64,000 bases of DNA from Noviherbaspirillum humi (GTDB taxonomy: Bacteria; Pseudomonadota; Gammaproteobacteria; Burkholderiales; Burkholderiaceae_D): the NCBI RefSeq assembly GCF_900188095.1, contig NZ_FZOT01000014.1, forward strand, positions 62,001 through 126,000. The letters run 5' to 3'. A program made the translations under genes and the position numbers. Shown piece by piece: positions 25,324-34,375 of the stretch. Below the pieces are notes generated by a model. The model had not been told where the DNA came from and searched no databases. It saw only the letters and a program-made list of their open reading frames with translations. How positions within the stretch are numbered: position 1 is the stretch's first letter; every line of letters starts with the position of its first letter.

Positions 25324-25422
25324 GACAGCGTGTGATGCTTTTCGCTGACTACAAACTCGGTTGAGTTTTAATTCATATGGAAAAGTGGCTGTGAGGTAGC
25401 ATTCGAGAACCGGACGCGTATA

Positions 25423-26550
25423 TCAGAAATTCCACATGATGGCGCCTTGCAGAGATTCGTTTTCTGGTCCGCGATTGTAGACGCCACCACCTTTTAAAGT
25501 CTTTGATCCTATCAAAACATAAGTGCCTAGGTTTTTAGTTTCCAAACCATACGCAGCCCGCGTAGTCACCTCAATGTTGCCCCAGACTGGCGAGGTAAAT
25601 CCCCCTTCTACCCAAGAGCTGCCCGTTTGGATTAGATTGAATTTTTTAAGTGTACTGACTACGGAATAACCATAAAGTGCATCAAAATTTAATTTTCCAG
25701 ACGAACCGCTTACGCCGATGGTAAAACCTTGCTCTTCATTGAAGGGTACGTTGCTATCTTTATTGAATCCAATATTCCATTGTTTATAGCCCATAAAATT
25801 TAGACTTAGGCTCGTGGGGCCTTTGATCGGATTAAAACTAAGTGCTGCGGCAATTCGGTTCTTTACCCCACCAGAATTAAAGGAAATATATGGTTCAATA
25901 CGATCTGTAATGGAAAGTTTGAACAGGCCGCCGGTCGCTTTCTCAACTGCGGTGATAGGCGCAGTCACTTCAAGACGATTTACATTCAAGTCGGGTAGTT
26001 CAGTTCCAGTTCCAGTTCCAGGAGATGCTAAAGCATTCAACTGATTTCGATTCAGCTTATCTATGCGAACTTTGACATCTAGGTTGTATTGCCCAAATAC
26101 GTTGACTGAACCCTTAGATGTCGTTCTGTTTGGCAGATTTATCTTGCCGGTGTTCGCTCCAGGAGAACTTACACTCGGAGTGAATGCAGTGGAAGGCGGC
26201 AGGGGAGTCTTAGCCGAATCAGGAAGCAGGACGTTACCGCTTGCATGAAAATCGCCACTTGGTGAAGTGGGCTGAGAAACGGTTGACTCCTTCGCTAATA
26301 ATGTCTTGCTCACCAACTCGCTTGGCAGGTTAATCTTGTTTACCGGTGGTTTTGCTGAACCTGCGACCGGCGGAGATGAATTCGATTGCGTTGCCTTCGC
26401 CGCATCCGGCCCTGAAAATTGCTTAACTGGGACCGGAGCGGGTTCATTCGAAGAAGAAGGGAGCGACGGAACCGTCTGATTCGGTTGCAAAGGCAAAAGC
26501 AGATCCGTGGTATTCCTCGAGTATGGCCCGAGCTTGTCATTCGTTGGCAT
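25423..26550 (-). CDS. Unknown protein: disordered N-terminal half, beta-rich C-terminal half
   Basis: This 375-residue protein begins at ATG 26550, behind GGGGGAC. Residues 1-160 are Ser/Pro/Thr/Asn-rich and contain the motif KINLP twice (about residues 71 and 135). Residues 190-375 are rich in short amphipathic strands (LSLNFMGYKQWNIGF, VEGGFTSPVWGNIEV) and end in WNF, a terminal aromatic typical of outer-membrane barrels. No Sec signal peptide is visible. The GC content is lower than in its neighbours. I do not recognise the family. It could be a surface protein, or a secreted protein exported without a cleaved signal. Confidence 0.6.
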   Translation of the reverse strand: MPTNDKLGPYSRNTTDLLLPLQPNQTVPSLPSSSNEPAPVPVKQFSGPDAAKATQSNSSPPVAGSAKPPVNKINLPSELVSKTLLAKESTVSQPTSPSGDFHASGNVLLPDSAKTPLPPSTAFTPSVSSPGANTGKINLPNRTTSKGSVNVFGQYNLDVKVRIDKLNRNQLNALASPGTGTGTELPDLNVNRLEVTAPITAVEKATGGLFKLSITDRIEPYISFNSGGVKNRIAAALSFNPIKGPTSLSLNFMGYKQWNIGFNKDSNVPFNEEQGFTIGVSGSSGKLNFDALYGYSVVSTLKKFNLIQTGSSWVEGGFTSPVWGNIEVTTRAAYGLETKNLGTYVLIGSKTLKGGGVYNRGPENESLQGAIMWNF

Positions 26551-26701
26551 TATGTCCCCCTGTGCCGAGTTGGTTAAATTTCCGCACGTTGAGCTTTGTT
26601 CCCAGCAGAAACCGTGCCACTCGAATGGCAAAAACCAGCACCTGTCTGCAAATAGGTATAGCTTTGAATATATTCGTGCTATTGCAAAACAAACTAAATC
26701 C

Positions 26702-27550
26702 ATGACCCTCCACCAAATTACCCGCATCTACCCCGCCGTTCGCGACGACATTGCCGACCTCGTCACCTACCGCGCCCTGCCGACTCAGCACATCGACATG
26801 GTCGATCCCTTTCTCTTCCTCAACCATCACGGCCCGCAAGTCTATCCGCCGGGCAACAGAGGCTTGCCGTTCGGCCCGCATCCGCATCGCGGTTTTGAGA
26901 CAGTGACTTTCATCTTCGATGGCGACATCGCCCACCGCGACAGCGGCGGGCATGAAAGCGTGATCGGGCCGTGGGGCGTGCAGTGGATGACGGCCGGGCG
27001 CGGGCTGGTGCATGAAGAGGTGTCGTCGGCGGAATTCAAGGTGCGCGGCGGGCCGATGGAAATCCTGCAGCTGTGGGTCAACCTGCCGGCGCGACTGAAG
27101 ATGACGGAGCCGGCTTATGTCGGCCTGCAGGGCGACCAGATCCCGGTCATTGAAGAGGATGCGGGCCGGGTGCGTATCCACCTCACTTCGGGCGAATGGG
27201 GCGAGAAGGCAGGGCCGATCCGGTCGCTGACCGACGTGGCGGTGATGTCGATCGAGATGGACCGGGATGGCAGGCTGGCCGTACCGGTGCCTGCGGGGCG
27301 CAGCATCTTTTTCTACGTCGTGCGCGGCGACGTGGCGGTTGGCGGCGGAGAGGTGCCGGTGCGCCATCTGGCCGAATTCACGCAAGAAGGGGACGGCTTG
27401 GAGATTCAGGCGCTGCAGCCGTCGCTGGCGCTGCTGTGCCATGCGCAGCCGCTGCGGGAGCCGGTGGTTTCCCACGGGCCGTTCGTGATGAATACCCGGG
27501 AAGAGATCCACCAGGCCATCCGCGATTACCAGGCGGGCCTGTTCGGTTGA
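26702..27550 (+). CDS. Pirin family protein
   Basis: This 282-residue bicupin is of the pirin family. The N-terminal cupin shows the metal ligands in PFGPHPHRGFETVTF (two His) and in GRGLVHEE (His and Glu). The C-terminal pirin domain is present (DVAVMSIEMDRDGRLAVPVP). Bacterial pirins include quercetin 2,3-dioxygenases and redox-linked regulators. The motif does not distinguish them. It is divergent from the beta-rich unknown gene and stands alone. Confidence 0.88.
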   Translation: MTLHQITRIYPAVRDDIADLVTYRALPTQHIDMVDPFLFLNHHGPQVYPPGNRGLPFGPHPHRGFETVTFIFDGDIAHRDSGGHESVIGPWGVQWMTAGRGLVHEEVSSAEFKVRGGPMEILQLWVNLPARLKMTEPAYVGLQGDQIPVIEEDAGRVRIHLTSGEWGEKAGPIRSLTDVAVMSIEMDRDGRLAVPVPAGRSIFFYVVRGDVAVGGGEVPVRHLAEFTQEGDGLEIQALQPSLALLCHAQPLREPVVSHGPFVMNTREEIHQAIRDYQAGLFG

Positions 27551-27744
27551 GCAGGCAACACTCGGCATCGTCCGATTCTCATGCTGCGGGAAAATTTTTC
27601 CGCAGCAAGCGCTCGTCCCGCCCAACGCACGCGCAAGCCGCATTTCCTCTCGAACCTTGATCCCGCGCGGCGGGTGAAGGCCGACGCCGCTGAACCAGTG
27701 CATCCCTGTCTTCTCTAACCGGCAAGACCATATCGGAGCGAAAC

Positions 27745-28248
27745 ATGAGCGTAAGGGAAATGGATGCGGTGCAACTGCTGACCATCCAGCATCGGGCGCT
27801 GGAACGCCTGCTGCAGGAAGCGGCGGAAGAGCAGGACGCGAAGCAGAAACAGATGCTGGTGAACCGCGCCGGCGACGAGTTGATGGTGCATCTCACTTCC
27901 GAGGAGAAGATTTTCTATCCGGCCGTCAGGGCGGCGCGCACCGAGGACATCCTGCTGGAGTCGCTGGAGGAGCATCTTTCGCTCAAGCGCCTGCTGGCGG
28001 ACCTGCTGGCGCTGGATCCGAATGAAACCACCTACGAGCCGAAATTCAAGGTGCTGAAGGAACAGGCCGAGCATCACCATCGCGAGGAGGAAGAGCATCT
28101 CTTCCCGAAGGTGACGCGGCTGATGCCGGAGGACCAGCGCCATGCGCTCGGCAAGGAGATGCTGGAAATGCAGGTGGAGATGGCCAAGGCCGGCAAGCCG
28201 CGCGAGGATGCTTCCGACCAGACCGGCGCCGCCGCCCCGCTCGAGTAG
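27745..28248 (+). CDS. Hemerythrin HHE-domain protein
   Basis: This 167-residue four-helix-bundle protein carries the di-iron ligand pattern: His in LTIQHRALE, His and Glu in MVHLTSEEKIFYP, His in LEEHLSLKRLL and His/Glu in EHHHREEEEHLFPK. Such proteins bind O2 or NO, or sense or repair iron and oxidative damage. It is probably cytoplasmic, with no signal peptide. A short gap and common direction with the glycosyltransferase gene downstream do not suggest a shared function. Confidence 0.85.
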   Translation: MSVREMDAVQLLTIQHRALERLLQEAAEEQDAKQKQMLVNRAGDELMVHLTSEEKIFYPAVRAARTEDILLESLEEHLSLKRLLADLLALDPNETTYEPKFKVLKEQAEHHHREEEEHLFPKVTRLMPEDQRHALGKEMLEMQVEMAKAGKPREDASDQTGAAAPLE

Positions 28249-28311
28249 CTACCGTCCGGGTCGGGCCGCCGCGGGGTATGATGCGGCATCCCCTTGCTAG
28301 CGGGCCCCCCC

Positions 28312-29460
28312 ATGACCTTCCTGTTCTGGCTGTCCTTCATCGCGCTGGTGGTGGCCGTCGCCAGCTCGGTCGAGCTGATGCTCGGCGCCGGCAAATTGCG
28401 CCACCTGCGCGATGTGCGACCCGACGAGACAGCCACGCCGCTGCCGCCGGTATCGATCGTGTTCTCGGCATTGAACGAGGCTCACACCATCGAACCGGCG
28501 CTGCGATCCGTGCTGGCGCTGGACTACCCGGCGCTGGAGATCATCGTCATCAATGACCGCTCGACCGATGCCACGCCGGCCATACTGGAGCGCATGGCCA
28601 GCGGCGAGCCGCGCCTGAAGGTGGTGCATGTCGACACGCTGCCGGAAGGCTGGCTCGGCAAGAACCATGCGCTGCATCGCGGGTCGCAGGCGGCCAGCGG
28701 CGACTATCTGCTGTTCACCGATGCCGACGTCGTCTTCGAGCGCACCACGCTCCGTCGCGCCGTCGCGCATTGCCTGGAGGAGCGCCTCGACCACCTCACC
28801 GTCTTCCCGGACACCCCGGTCAAGGATCGCCTGCTGGCGATGCTGATGCTGAACTTCGGCGTCACCTTCATGCTGCGCTTCAAGCCCTGGAAAGTGCGCG
28901 ACTCGGCCGGCCATTTCCTCGGCCTTGGCGCCTTCAACCTGGTGAAGACGTCGGCCTACCGCGACGCCGGCGGCCATGCCGCCATCGCCATGCAGGTGCT
29001 GGACGACCTGATGCTGGGCCGGGTCATGAAGGAAAAGGGATGCCGTCAGGATGTCATGCTCGGCACCGGCCTGGTATCGGTGGCGTGGTACCACAGCGCG
29101 GCGGAGATGTTCCGCGGCATGGAGAAGAACCTGTTCGCCGGCTTCGATTACCGGCTCAGCCTGCTCGGCGCCGCCACCGTGCTGGTGCTGCTGATCCGGG
29201 TATGGCCCTGGGCCGGCCTCGTCGTCACCCACGGCAGCGCATGGTGGATGAACCTCGCCACCGTGCTGCTGGAATTCGGGGTGTTTCTTGCGAGTGCCCG
29301 GCTGGCGGGTTATCCCCTCGGCGCGCTGCTGTATCTGCCGGTGGTGAATCTGATTTCGCTGGCGATGTGGTGGCGTGCCAGCCTGCTAACGCTGTCACGC
29401 GGCGGGATTACCTGGAGAGGGACGTTCTATTCCCTTGGGCAGCTACGCCGCAGAAGCTGA
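28312..29460 (+). CDS. Membrane-bound GT2-family glycosyltransferase
   Basis: This 382-residue protein has an N-terminal membrane segment (residues 1-22), a GT-A domain (PPVSIVFSALNEAHTIEPAL, then VINDRSTDA and the metal-binding FTDADVVFE near residue 145) and about three C-terminal membrane segments. The layout resembles HpnB-like and other lipid-directed GT2 enzymes. No hopanoid genes are adjacent. ATG 28312 was preferred over a TTG six codons earlier; neither has a good ribosome site. It lies 0.5 kb before the type I secretion locus, but nothing links it to that locus except proximity. Confidence 0.8.
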   Translation: MTFLFWLSFIALVVAVASSVELMLGAGKLRHLRDVRPDETATPLPPVSIVFSALNEAHTIEPALRSVLALDYPALEIIVINDRSTDATPAILERMASGEPRLKVVHVDTLPEGWLGKNHALHRGSQAASGDYLLFTDADVVFERTTLRRAVAHCLEERLDHLTVFPDTPVKDRLLAMLMLNFGVTFMLRFKPWKVRDSAGHFLGLGAFNLVKTSAYRDAGGHAAIAMQVLDDLMLGRVMKEKGCRQDVMLGTGLVSVAWYHSAAEMFRGMEKNLFAGFDYRLSLLGAATVLVLLIRVWPWAGLVVTHGSAWWMNLATVLLEFGVFLASARLAGYPLGALLYLPVVNLISLAMWWRASLLTLSRGGITWRGTFYSLGQLRRRS

Positions 29461-29968
29461 ACATCGCCGAAAGGCGAAATAACCAGCTGCGGGCGACGAT
29501 CAGTCCCCAATTCGAAGTCACTCCTCTTTTAGCTTAGTTCTCTAAGTTGCAGTTCCTGCTCAACAGCGAATCCGGTTGCTGTTCGGGACGATATGCAATT
29601 ACTTCCTCCTTTAGCGGCTTGGCATTTGCGGCTCCGTCGCCGTAAGGTCTTTTTTTTTTGAAAAAACAGACTTGCTTACAGCTCGTTAAGGAGATTAATT
29701 ACTATGCTTACCTACACATTTTCCCATGCCGCAAGATCTTAACGCATTTTCATTGATATTCATCAATTAATAAAAAGAAATTGTTACAATATCGAAATAC
29801 CTTCCAGAAGGTATGTAACTAACAGTCAGATGAGCGTAGTATCACGTCTTTGTTGCGTATTGGAAATTCAGAAAGATTGGTTTCGCTTCTGTTTTCTGGT
29901 GAATGGAAAATTAGTTCGGACGATTGATCGAATGGTCAACGGGCCTCAAGTTGAAAGTTTGGAAGGTT
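29461..29968 (+). other. Leader region of the giant repeat-protein gene
   Basis: This AT-rich stretch of 508 bases contains a T-run at about 29650. A 12-codon frame (29704-29742, MLTYTFSHAARS) has a strong AAGGAG 10 bases before its ATG, and an 18-base palindrome lies at 29797-29814. A 60-codon frame at 29830 overlaps the main gene start in another phase and is probably chance. No clear -35/-10 pair could be fixed. The long AT-rich leader suggests regulated expression. Confidence 0.4.
29797..29814. promoter_or_regulatory. Palindrome upstream of the giant repeat-protein gene
   Basis: ATACCTTC-CA-GAAGGTAT is a perfect 8-bp inverted repeat with a 2-base centre, 155 bases before the predicted ATG. 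The spacing suits a dimeric DNA-binding protein. No regulator is identified. Confidence 0.35.
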
Positions 29969-32900
29969 ATGGCAGCGAAGAAAAAGCAAAAGAAAAGTGC
30001 GGCGAGCCCTAAGGCAAAGCGAGGACTGGTCCACGGATTAATGACCGCAGCCGGCGTGCTGCTCGGTCAAAAGGCAATTGCTGGCGAAAAAGACATCGAT
30101 CGCAAGAGTGAAGCGACGTCCGAACAGCTCGCTTGGGAAGCCGTTGCCGAGGCGGTAGAATCGCAGGAGGCCGCGTCAGACGCACAAGCGTCCGAAAATG
30201 CGCCCGCTGGCCTTGCCGCTGCGGACTTGCCCCCGGATGAGCCCCTAGTCGTTGCTGCGCTCGACGATCAGTTCCCGACGTTCGATCAGTTGGCCGCCAG
30301 CGGTGCGAATTATTCGGTGGAACCGACTGATTTGCTAGCACAGGCGGAAGCTGCCGCCGCCGATGCTTCCGCTTCCGCCGCCAGCTTAACTGCAGCTTCA
30401 GATGCCGCCGTTTCGTCCGTCGCCGCAGGTGCAGGCGCCGGATTGGCCGGAATCTCGATCGGCAGCCTGGCCGGCATCACTACTGCTGCGCTTGGCTTAG
30501 GTACCGTGCTGAGCGGCAGTTCAGCCTCTTCGACGCCGTCACCTTCTCCCGCACCAACGCCTTCACCTTCGCTGCTAACCACCACGACTACCTCTGGTAA
30601 GGTCATAGATGGCGCGGTTAAAAGCGCCAAGGTGTTCTACGACGCCAACGGCAACGGCAAGCTCGATGAGGGCGAAAGTTTTGCCTTCACGGACGAGAAC
30701 GGTGCTTTCACGCTCAAAGACTACACCGCCACGAACGGCGGCCGTTTCGTCGTCGAAGCGGGCGGCACGGATACTTTTACCGGTCAGAAAATCGGCGCTA
30801 TGGTGGCTGCAGCTGGCTACAGCTCGGTCAACCCATTCACCACGCTGCTCGCCAGCGGCGCTATCTCCGAGAAGGCGTTGCTCCAGAAGCTCGGCCTTAC
30901 CGGCCTGGATCTCAACAGCTATGATCCGGTCGCGGTGATGAAGTCGTCCACCGCCACCGCGGAACAGAAAGCTCTTGCGCAGAAGGCCTTCACCATCGGC
31001 CAGGAAATATTCTCCGTCATCCAGGCCGCGTCCGCGCTCAAGGGCACGGCGGAGGGAGCCGCTGTAGACGCCGCCGACATCGCCGACGTGGCCGGCGCTA
31101 TGGCACAGGCACTGGTCGCCAGTTCCGGCTCCACCCTGTCCGACATGCTGGGCGATGCCACCGGCGCTGCGCTGAATGTCGCGACCGCCGGTGCCAGCGG
31201 CGACTACAGCGCTATGAAGGCTTCCCTGGCCAGCGCGCTGCAGAACATCAACGAGCAGATCGGCCAAGCCTATTCCGGCCTCGCCAGCGCGCTCTCCAGT
31301 GGCGACCTGCTTTCCCTGGCCAGCATGACGGCCATCGCCGCGATTTCCCAGAATGCGCTCACCTCGGCCGTCGTCAACAATGACGCCTCGGCGCTGAGCC
31401 GGCTGTCCGACGACAACGCGCTCGCCTCGCTGATCAATGTTTACTCCGACACTCTCGGCGGCGCGGCAGGCGGCGTCTACTCGATCTCTGGCACCGCCGC
31501 CAAGATCGACCAAAACTATGCCGACGCTCCCGACCTGGTGAAGAACGCCGAGCACGTCAGCGTCACCGACAAGGCGACGCTGGAGCAGGCGCTGCGGCTG
31601 GGTAAGCTCGACAATGTCGGCTTCAACGTCGCGCAGCTGCAATCGGTTGGCACTACCAGTGTCAATCTCGCCGATGCGTCCCAACTGGTCGGCGACGGCC
31701 TCAAGTTCGACGGCGCCGACAACATCACCCTGAATTTCAGCCAAAACCAGATTGCCGTCGTGGCTGGCAATGCCGAGGCCTTCCGTGTGGCAGGCGTAGA
31801 CCAGCTGCACGTCAATGGTGGGGCCCTGGGCAACCTGCACATGACGCAGGCCAACGCCCTGCTCGGCAATGACGGCAAGTACGACGCGGGCGATCTCAAG
31901 TTCGTCAGCGGCGACGATGTCACACTTGCCTTCGAGCCGACCGAGTTGCCAGCGGTGGTCAATGCCGCAGCCGCCCTGCATTCCCTCGGAGTGGATCATC
32001 TGCATATCGGCAGTACGCCTCTGATGCTGTCCAATGCTGACGCCAGCGCCTTTATCAACGCAGGCCTTGACTTTGATGGCGCGTCTGACCACGTCGCTCT
32101 CAACGCTACGGGCACGCACCTATCCACCAGCTTGAAGGAGTTGCAGAAGCTCGGCGTGGACAGCGTTACACTGTCCGCTGGCAATCATCTTTCGCTGGAC
32201 CTGGGTGCCGGTACGTTGGGCGACAGCGCGCTGCCGCACTTTGCCAATAATCTGGATGTCACGCTCAGCATCACCGATGCCCAGATAGCCGATGTCGCTT
32301 CGCACGCAGCGCTGCTGCAAGGCGCTGGAATCGACAATATCCATCTTGCCGATGGTAATTTGGCCAACCTTACCCTAGCACAAGCCAACGCCTTGCTCGG
32401 CAACGATGGCGACTTCGATTTTGGCACCGACCTGAAATTCGTCAGCGGCGACGACATCACGCTTAACCTTGGCGTCACCAGCCTGGATGCGGTGGTGCAT
32501 GAGGCCAGCGCATTGCATGCGCTCGGCGTGGATCATCTCGCCGGTGGCGCTAACCACTTCGTGCTCGACACTGCCCAGGCCAGCCAGCTCATCCACGCCG
32601 GACTAGATTTCGACGCCGCGTCCGACGTCACGCTCGATGTGTCACACGCCGCCGGCACCCACCTCTCCAGCAGCCTCAAGGAGTTGCAGAAGCTGGGCGT
32701 GGACGCCATTACCGGCACTGCCGGCGAGCACATCGCCATCGACCTTGGCGGTGCGGGCATCGACTACGCTCACCTGCCGACCTTCGCCACCGATCTGGAC
32801 GTGACGCTGGATATCAACGCCAACCAGCTCGCCGTTACAGCCGCCAACCTTAATGCGCTCGAGATCCACGGCATCGACAACATTCAACTGCACGGCAACT

Positions 32901-34183
32901 TCGCGCAGTTGAATGGTATCAGCACTGACATGCTGCAGAATGCGGGCGTGGACGCAGTCACGCTCGACGTCGGTGGCATCGGCGCTTTGCACAACCTACT
33001 TGCCGGTGGTATCCAGGCGGCAGAATTGCCGAACGTTGGTAGCTTCCATATCGACAAGCTTGACGTATTCAACGCCAGTGGCTCGGCGGCTGAAATTCAT
33101 GTCAGCGATGTTGAGGCAACGGCCATGATTAACGCCAGCCTTAGCTTTGACAGTAGCGACCATGTGGCGCTGGAAGTCGGCAATGCCGCCGGCACCCACG
33201 TCTCCACCCGCTTCGACGACCTGCATAAGCTCGGTGTCGACCGCCTCGTAGTGAATGATCAGATCTCCGGCGAGCACTTCGATATCACGAACCTGAGCAC
33301 TTACGACAGCAAACTGGACGTCACTTTGGACATCGGCAACCGCGACTTGGGCGACGACCCGCTCGGCGCGCTCGGTCAGATCAAGGCGCATGGCATCGAC
33401 CACATTGCCGCAAGCTTTGGAATGGATGAACTTAACAGCGACACGCTGCACCTGCTCGCCAGCTTCAACCAGTCCACCGGCCTCGATTTCGAAATCGATA
33501 TTGTCGGCACCAGTACTATGACCAGCCTCGATGCGCAACTCCACGGTATCGACTTACTGAGTGGCTTCACCAGTGCCGACAAGTACGGCGACCTGGTGAA
33601 TGCGCTGACCGATTCCGGTATCCATGGCATCGTGGTGGAACAGGGCGCGGTAAAAATCAGCGACGGACTCGCCGCTTCACTAACCGAGTCGGGCATGCTC
33701 CACGCCGCGCTGCCGGCCAACCTCGAACTCGATGCTACGGCCTCCGGCAACCATCTGCAGACTACGCTCAGGGATATCGCCAGCCTGGGCGTCGACAAGG
33801 TGATTACAGCTAACGTGGACAAGGTCTACGTCGACCTCGGCATCCAGTCCGACGTCAACGCCATCGCCGAGATCAGAACATTACTCTCGACGCTGGACCC
33901 GAGCAATACGCCGACGGCGGTATTCGGCGCCGACAGCCACGCAACCCTGGTGATGGATGCAAAAGTCGCCAACGCCCTGTCCACCAACGGCGTGATCGAC
34001 AGTACCATCCTCGCCAAACTGGCCGACATCGGCATCCACGAGATCGACGTCATCGTGCCGGCCGGACAGGCGAGCACAGTGGTGGCGCAATCCCTGTCGC
34101 AGGTACAGCTTGTCGAAGTCAAGCTTATCGGCGAGGATGCCAATGCGATGCTCTTCGACGAGCTGCACAAGCCAAAAGCCTGA
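29969..34183 (+). CDS. Giant solenoid-like repeat protein, predicted type I secretion substrate
   Basis: This 1404-residue protein starts at ATG 29969 (GGAAGG close upstream; a TTG at 29924 is possible). The order is: basic N-terminus (MAAKKKQKKSAAS), Ala/Glu-rich region, hydrophobic Gly/Ala segment (about 151-182), Ser/Thr/Pro linker (about 183-208), then a surface-adhesin-type Ig-like domain with a calcium loop (DANGNGKLDEGE, 225-236). A helical region runs to about 540. The rest is a long alpha/beta array anchored by repeated LGVD/AGID/HGID turns. RTX nonapeptides (GGxGxDxxx) are absent and there is no Sec signal. A full type I secretion set lies directly downstream, so secretion by that route is inferred. 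Role: probably a surface or matrix protein. Confidence 0.75.
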   Translation: MAAKKKQKKSAASPKAKRGLVHGLMTAAGVLLGQKAIAGEKDIDRKSEATSEQLAWEAVAEAVESQEAASDAQASENAPAGLAAADLPPDEPLVVAALDDQFPTFDQLAASGANYSVEPTDLLAQAEAAAADASASAASLTAASDAAVSSVAAGAGAGLAGISIGSLAGITTAALGLGTVLSGSSASSTPSPSPAPTPSPSLLTTTTTSGKVIDGAVKSAKVFYDANGNGKLDEGESFAFTDENGAFTLKDYTATNGGRFVVEAGGTDTFTGQKIGAMVAAAGYSSVNPFTTLLASGAISEKALLQKLGLTGLDLNSYDPVAVMKSSTATAEQKALAQKAFTIGQEIFSVIQAASALKGTAEGAAVDAADIADVAGAMAQALVASSGSTLSDMLGDATGAALNVATAGASGDYSAMKASLASALQNINEQIGQAYSGLASALSSGDLLSLASMTAIAAISQNALTSAVVNNDASALSRLSDDNALASLINVYSDTLGGAAGGVYSISGTAAKIDQNYADAPDLVKNAEHVSVTDKATLEQALRLGKLDNVGFNVAQLQSVGTTSVNLADASQLVGDGLKFDGADNITLNFSQNQIAVVAGNAEAFRVAGVDQLHVNGGALGNLHMTQANALLGNDGKYDAGDLKFVSGDDVTLAFEPTELPAVVNAAAALHSLGVDHLHIGSTPLMLSNADASAFINAGLDFDGASDHVALNATGTHLSTSLKELQKLGVDSVTLSAGNHLSLDLGAGTLGDSALPHFANNLDVTLSITDAQIADVASHAALLQGAGIDNIHLADGNLANLTLAQANALLGNDGDFDFGTDLKFVSGDDITLNLGVTSLDAVVHEASALHALGVDHLAGGANHFVLDTAQASQLIHAGLDFDAASDVTLDVSHAAGTHLSSSLKELQKLGVDAITGTAGEHIAIDLGGAGIDYAHLPTFATDLDVTLDINANQLAVTAANLNALEIHGIDNIQLHGNFAQLNGISTDMLQNAGVDAVTLDVGGIGALHNLLAGGIQAAELPNVGSFHIDKLDVFNASGSAAEIHVSDVEATAMINASLSFDSSDHVALEVGNAAGTHVSTRFDDLHKLGVDRLVVNDQISGEHFDITNLSTYDSKLDVTLDIGNRDLGDDPLGALGQIKAHGIDHIAASFGMDELNSDTLHLLASFNQSTGLDFEIDIVGTSTMTSLDAQLHGIDLLSGFTSADKYGDLVNALTDSGIHGIVVEQGAVKISDGLAASLTESGMLHAALPANLELDATASGNHLQTTLRDIASLGVDKVITANVDKVYVDLGIQSDVNAIAEIRTLLSTLDPSNTPTAVFGADSHATLVMDAKVANALSTNGVIDSTILAKLADIGIHEIDVIVPAGQASTVVAQSLSQVQLVEVKLIGEDANAMLFDELHKPKA
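31847..33800 (+). repeat. Superrepeat of about 180 aa within the giant protein
   Basis: The motif G-T/N-H-L/V-S/Q-T/S-x-L/F-x-x-L/I-x-x-L-G-V-D recurs near residues 715, 896, 1075 and 1260 (bases 32111, 32654, 33191 and 33746), a spacing of 537-555 bases. A second marker, QANALLGNDG, recurs 534 bases apart (31847 and 32381). Copies are diverged, so this is old tandem duplication rather than recent expansion. Confidence 0.7.
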
Positions 34184-34198
34184 ATGGCTTGAACAAGG

Positions 34199-34226
34199 AA
34201 GCCCGGCTAGCCGCCGGGCTTTTTCC
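34199..34226 (+). terminator. Terminator between the giant gene and the secretion genes
   Basis: A 9-bp stem (AAGCCCGGC at 34199-34207, GCCGGGCTT at 34213-34221) with loop TAGCC is followed by TTTTCCGTTTT. It lies 15 bases after the stop. It should end most substrate transcripts, with read-through or a separate promoter serving the secretion genes. Confidence 0.75.
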
Positions 34227-34375
34227 GTTTTCAGGGGCGCTTGGCATTTCGCCAACACGGAGAGCGGATCGCAACAAGATGGTGCGCCTGACGGCGGCTG
34301 CCCGGGGCGCCCCATGAAGATAACTGGCAATACCGGCGGCGCCATGCGCCTTCCGGAGAAACAAAAGGAAACGCA

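Noticed and set aside
29830-30012. 60-codon frame overlapping the start of the giant gene
   Set aside because: It is out of phase with the main gene, which has better coding character.
30575-32119. Minus-strand open frame of 514 codons inside the giant repeat gene
   Set aside because: It mirrors the repeat structure of the sense strand and has no ribosome site or motif.
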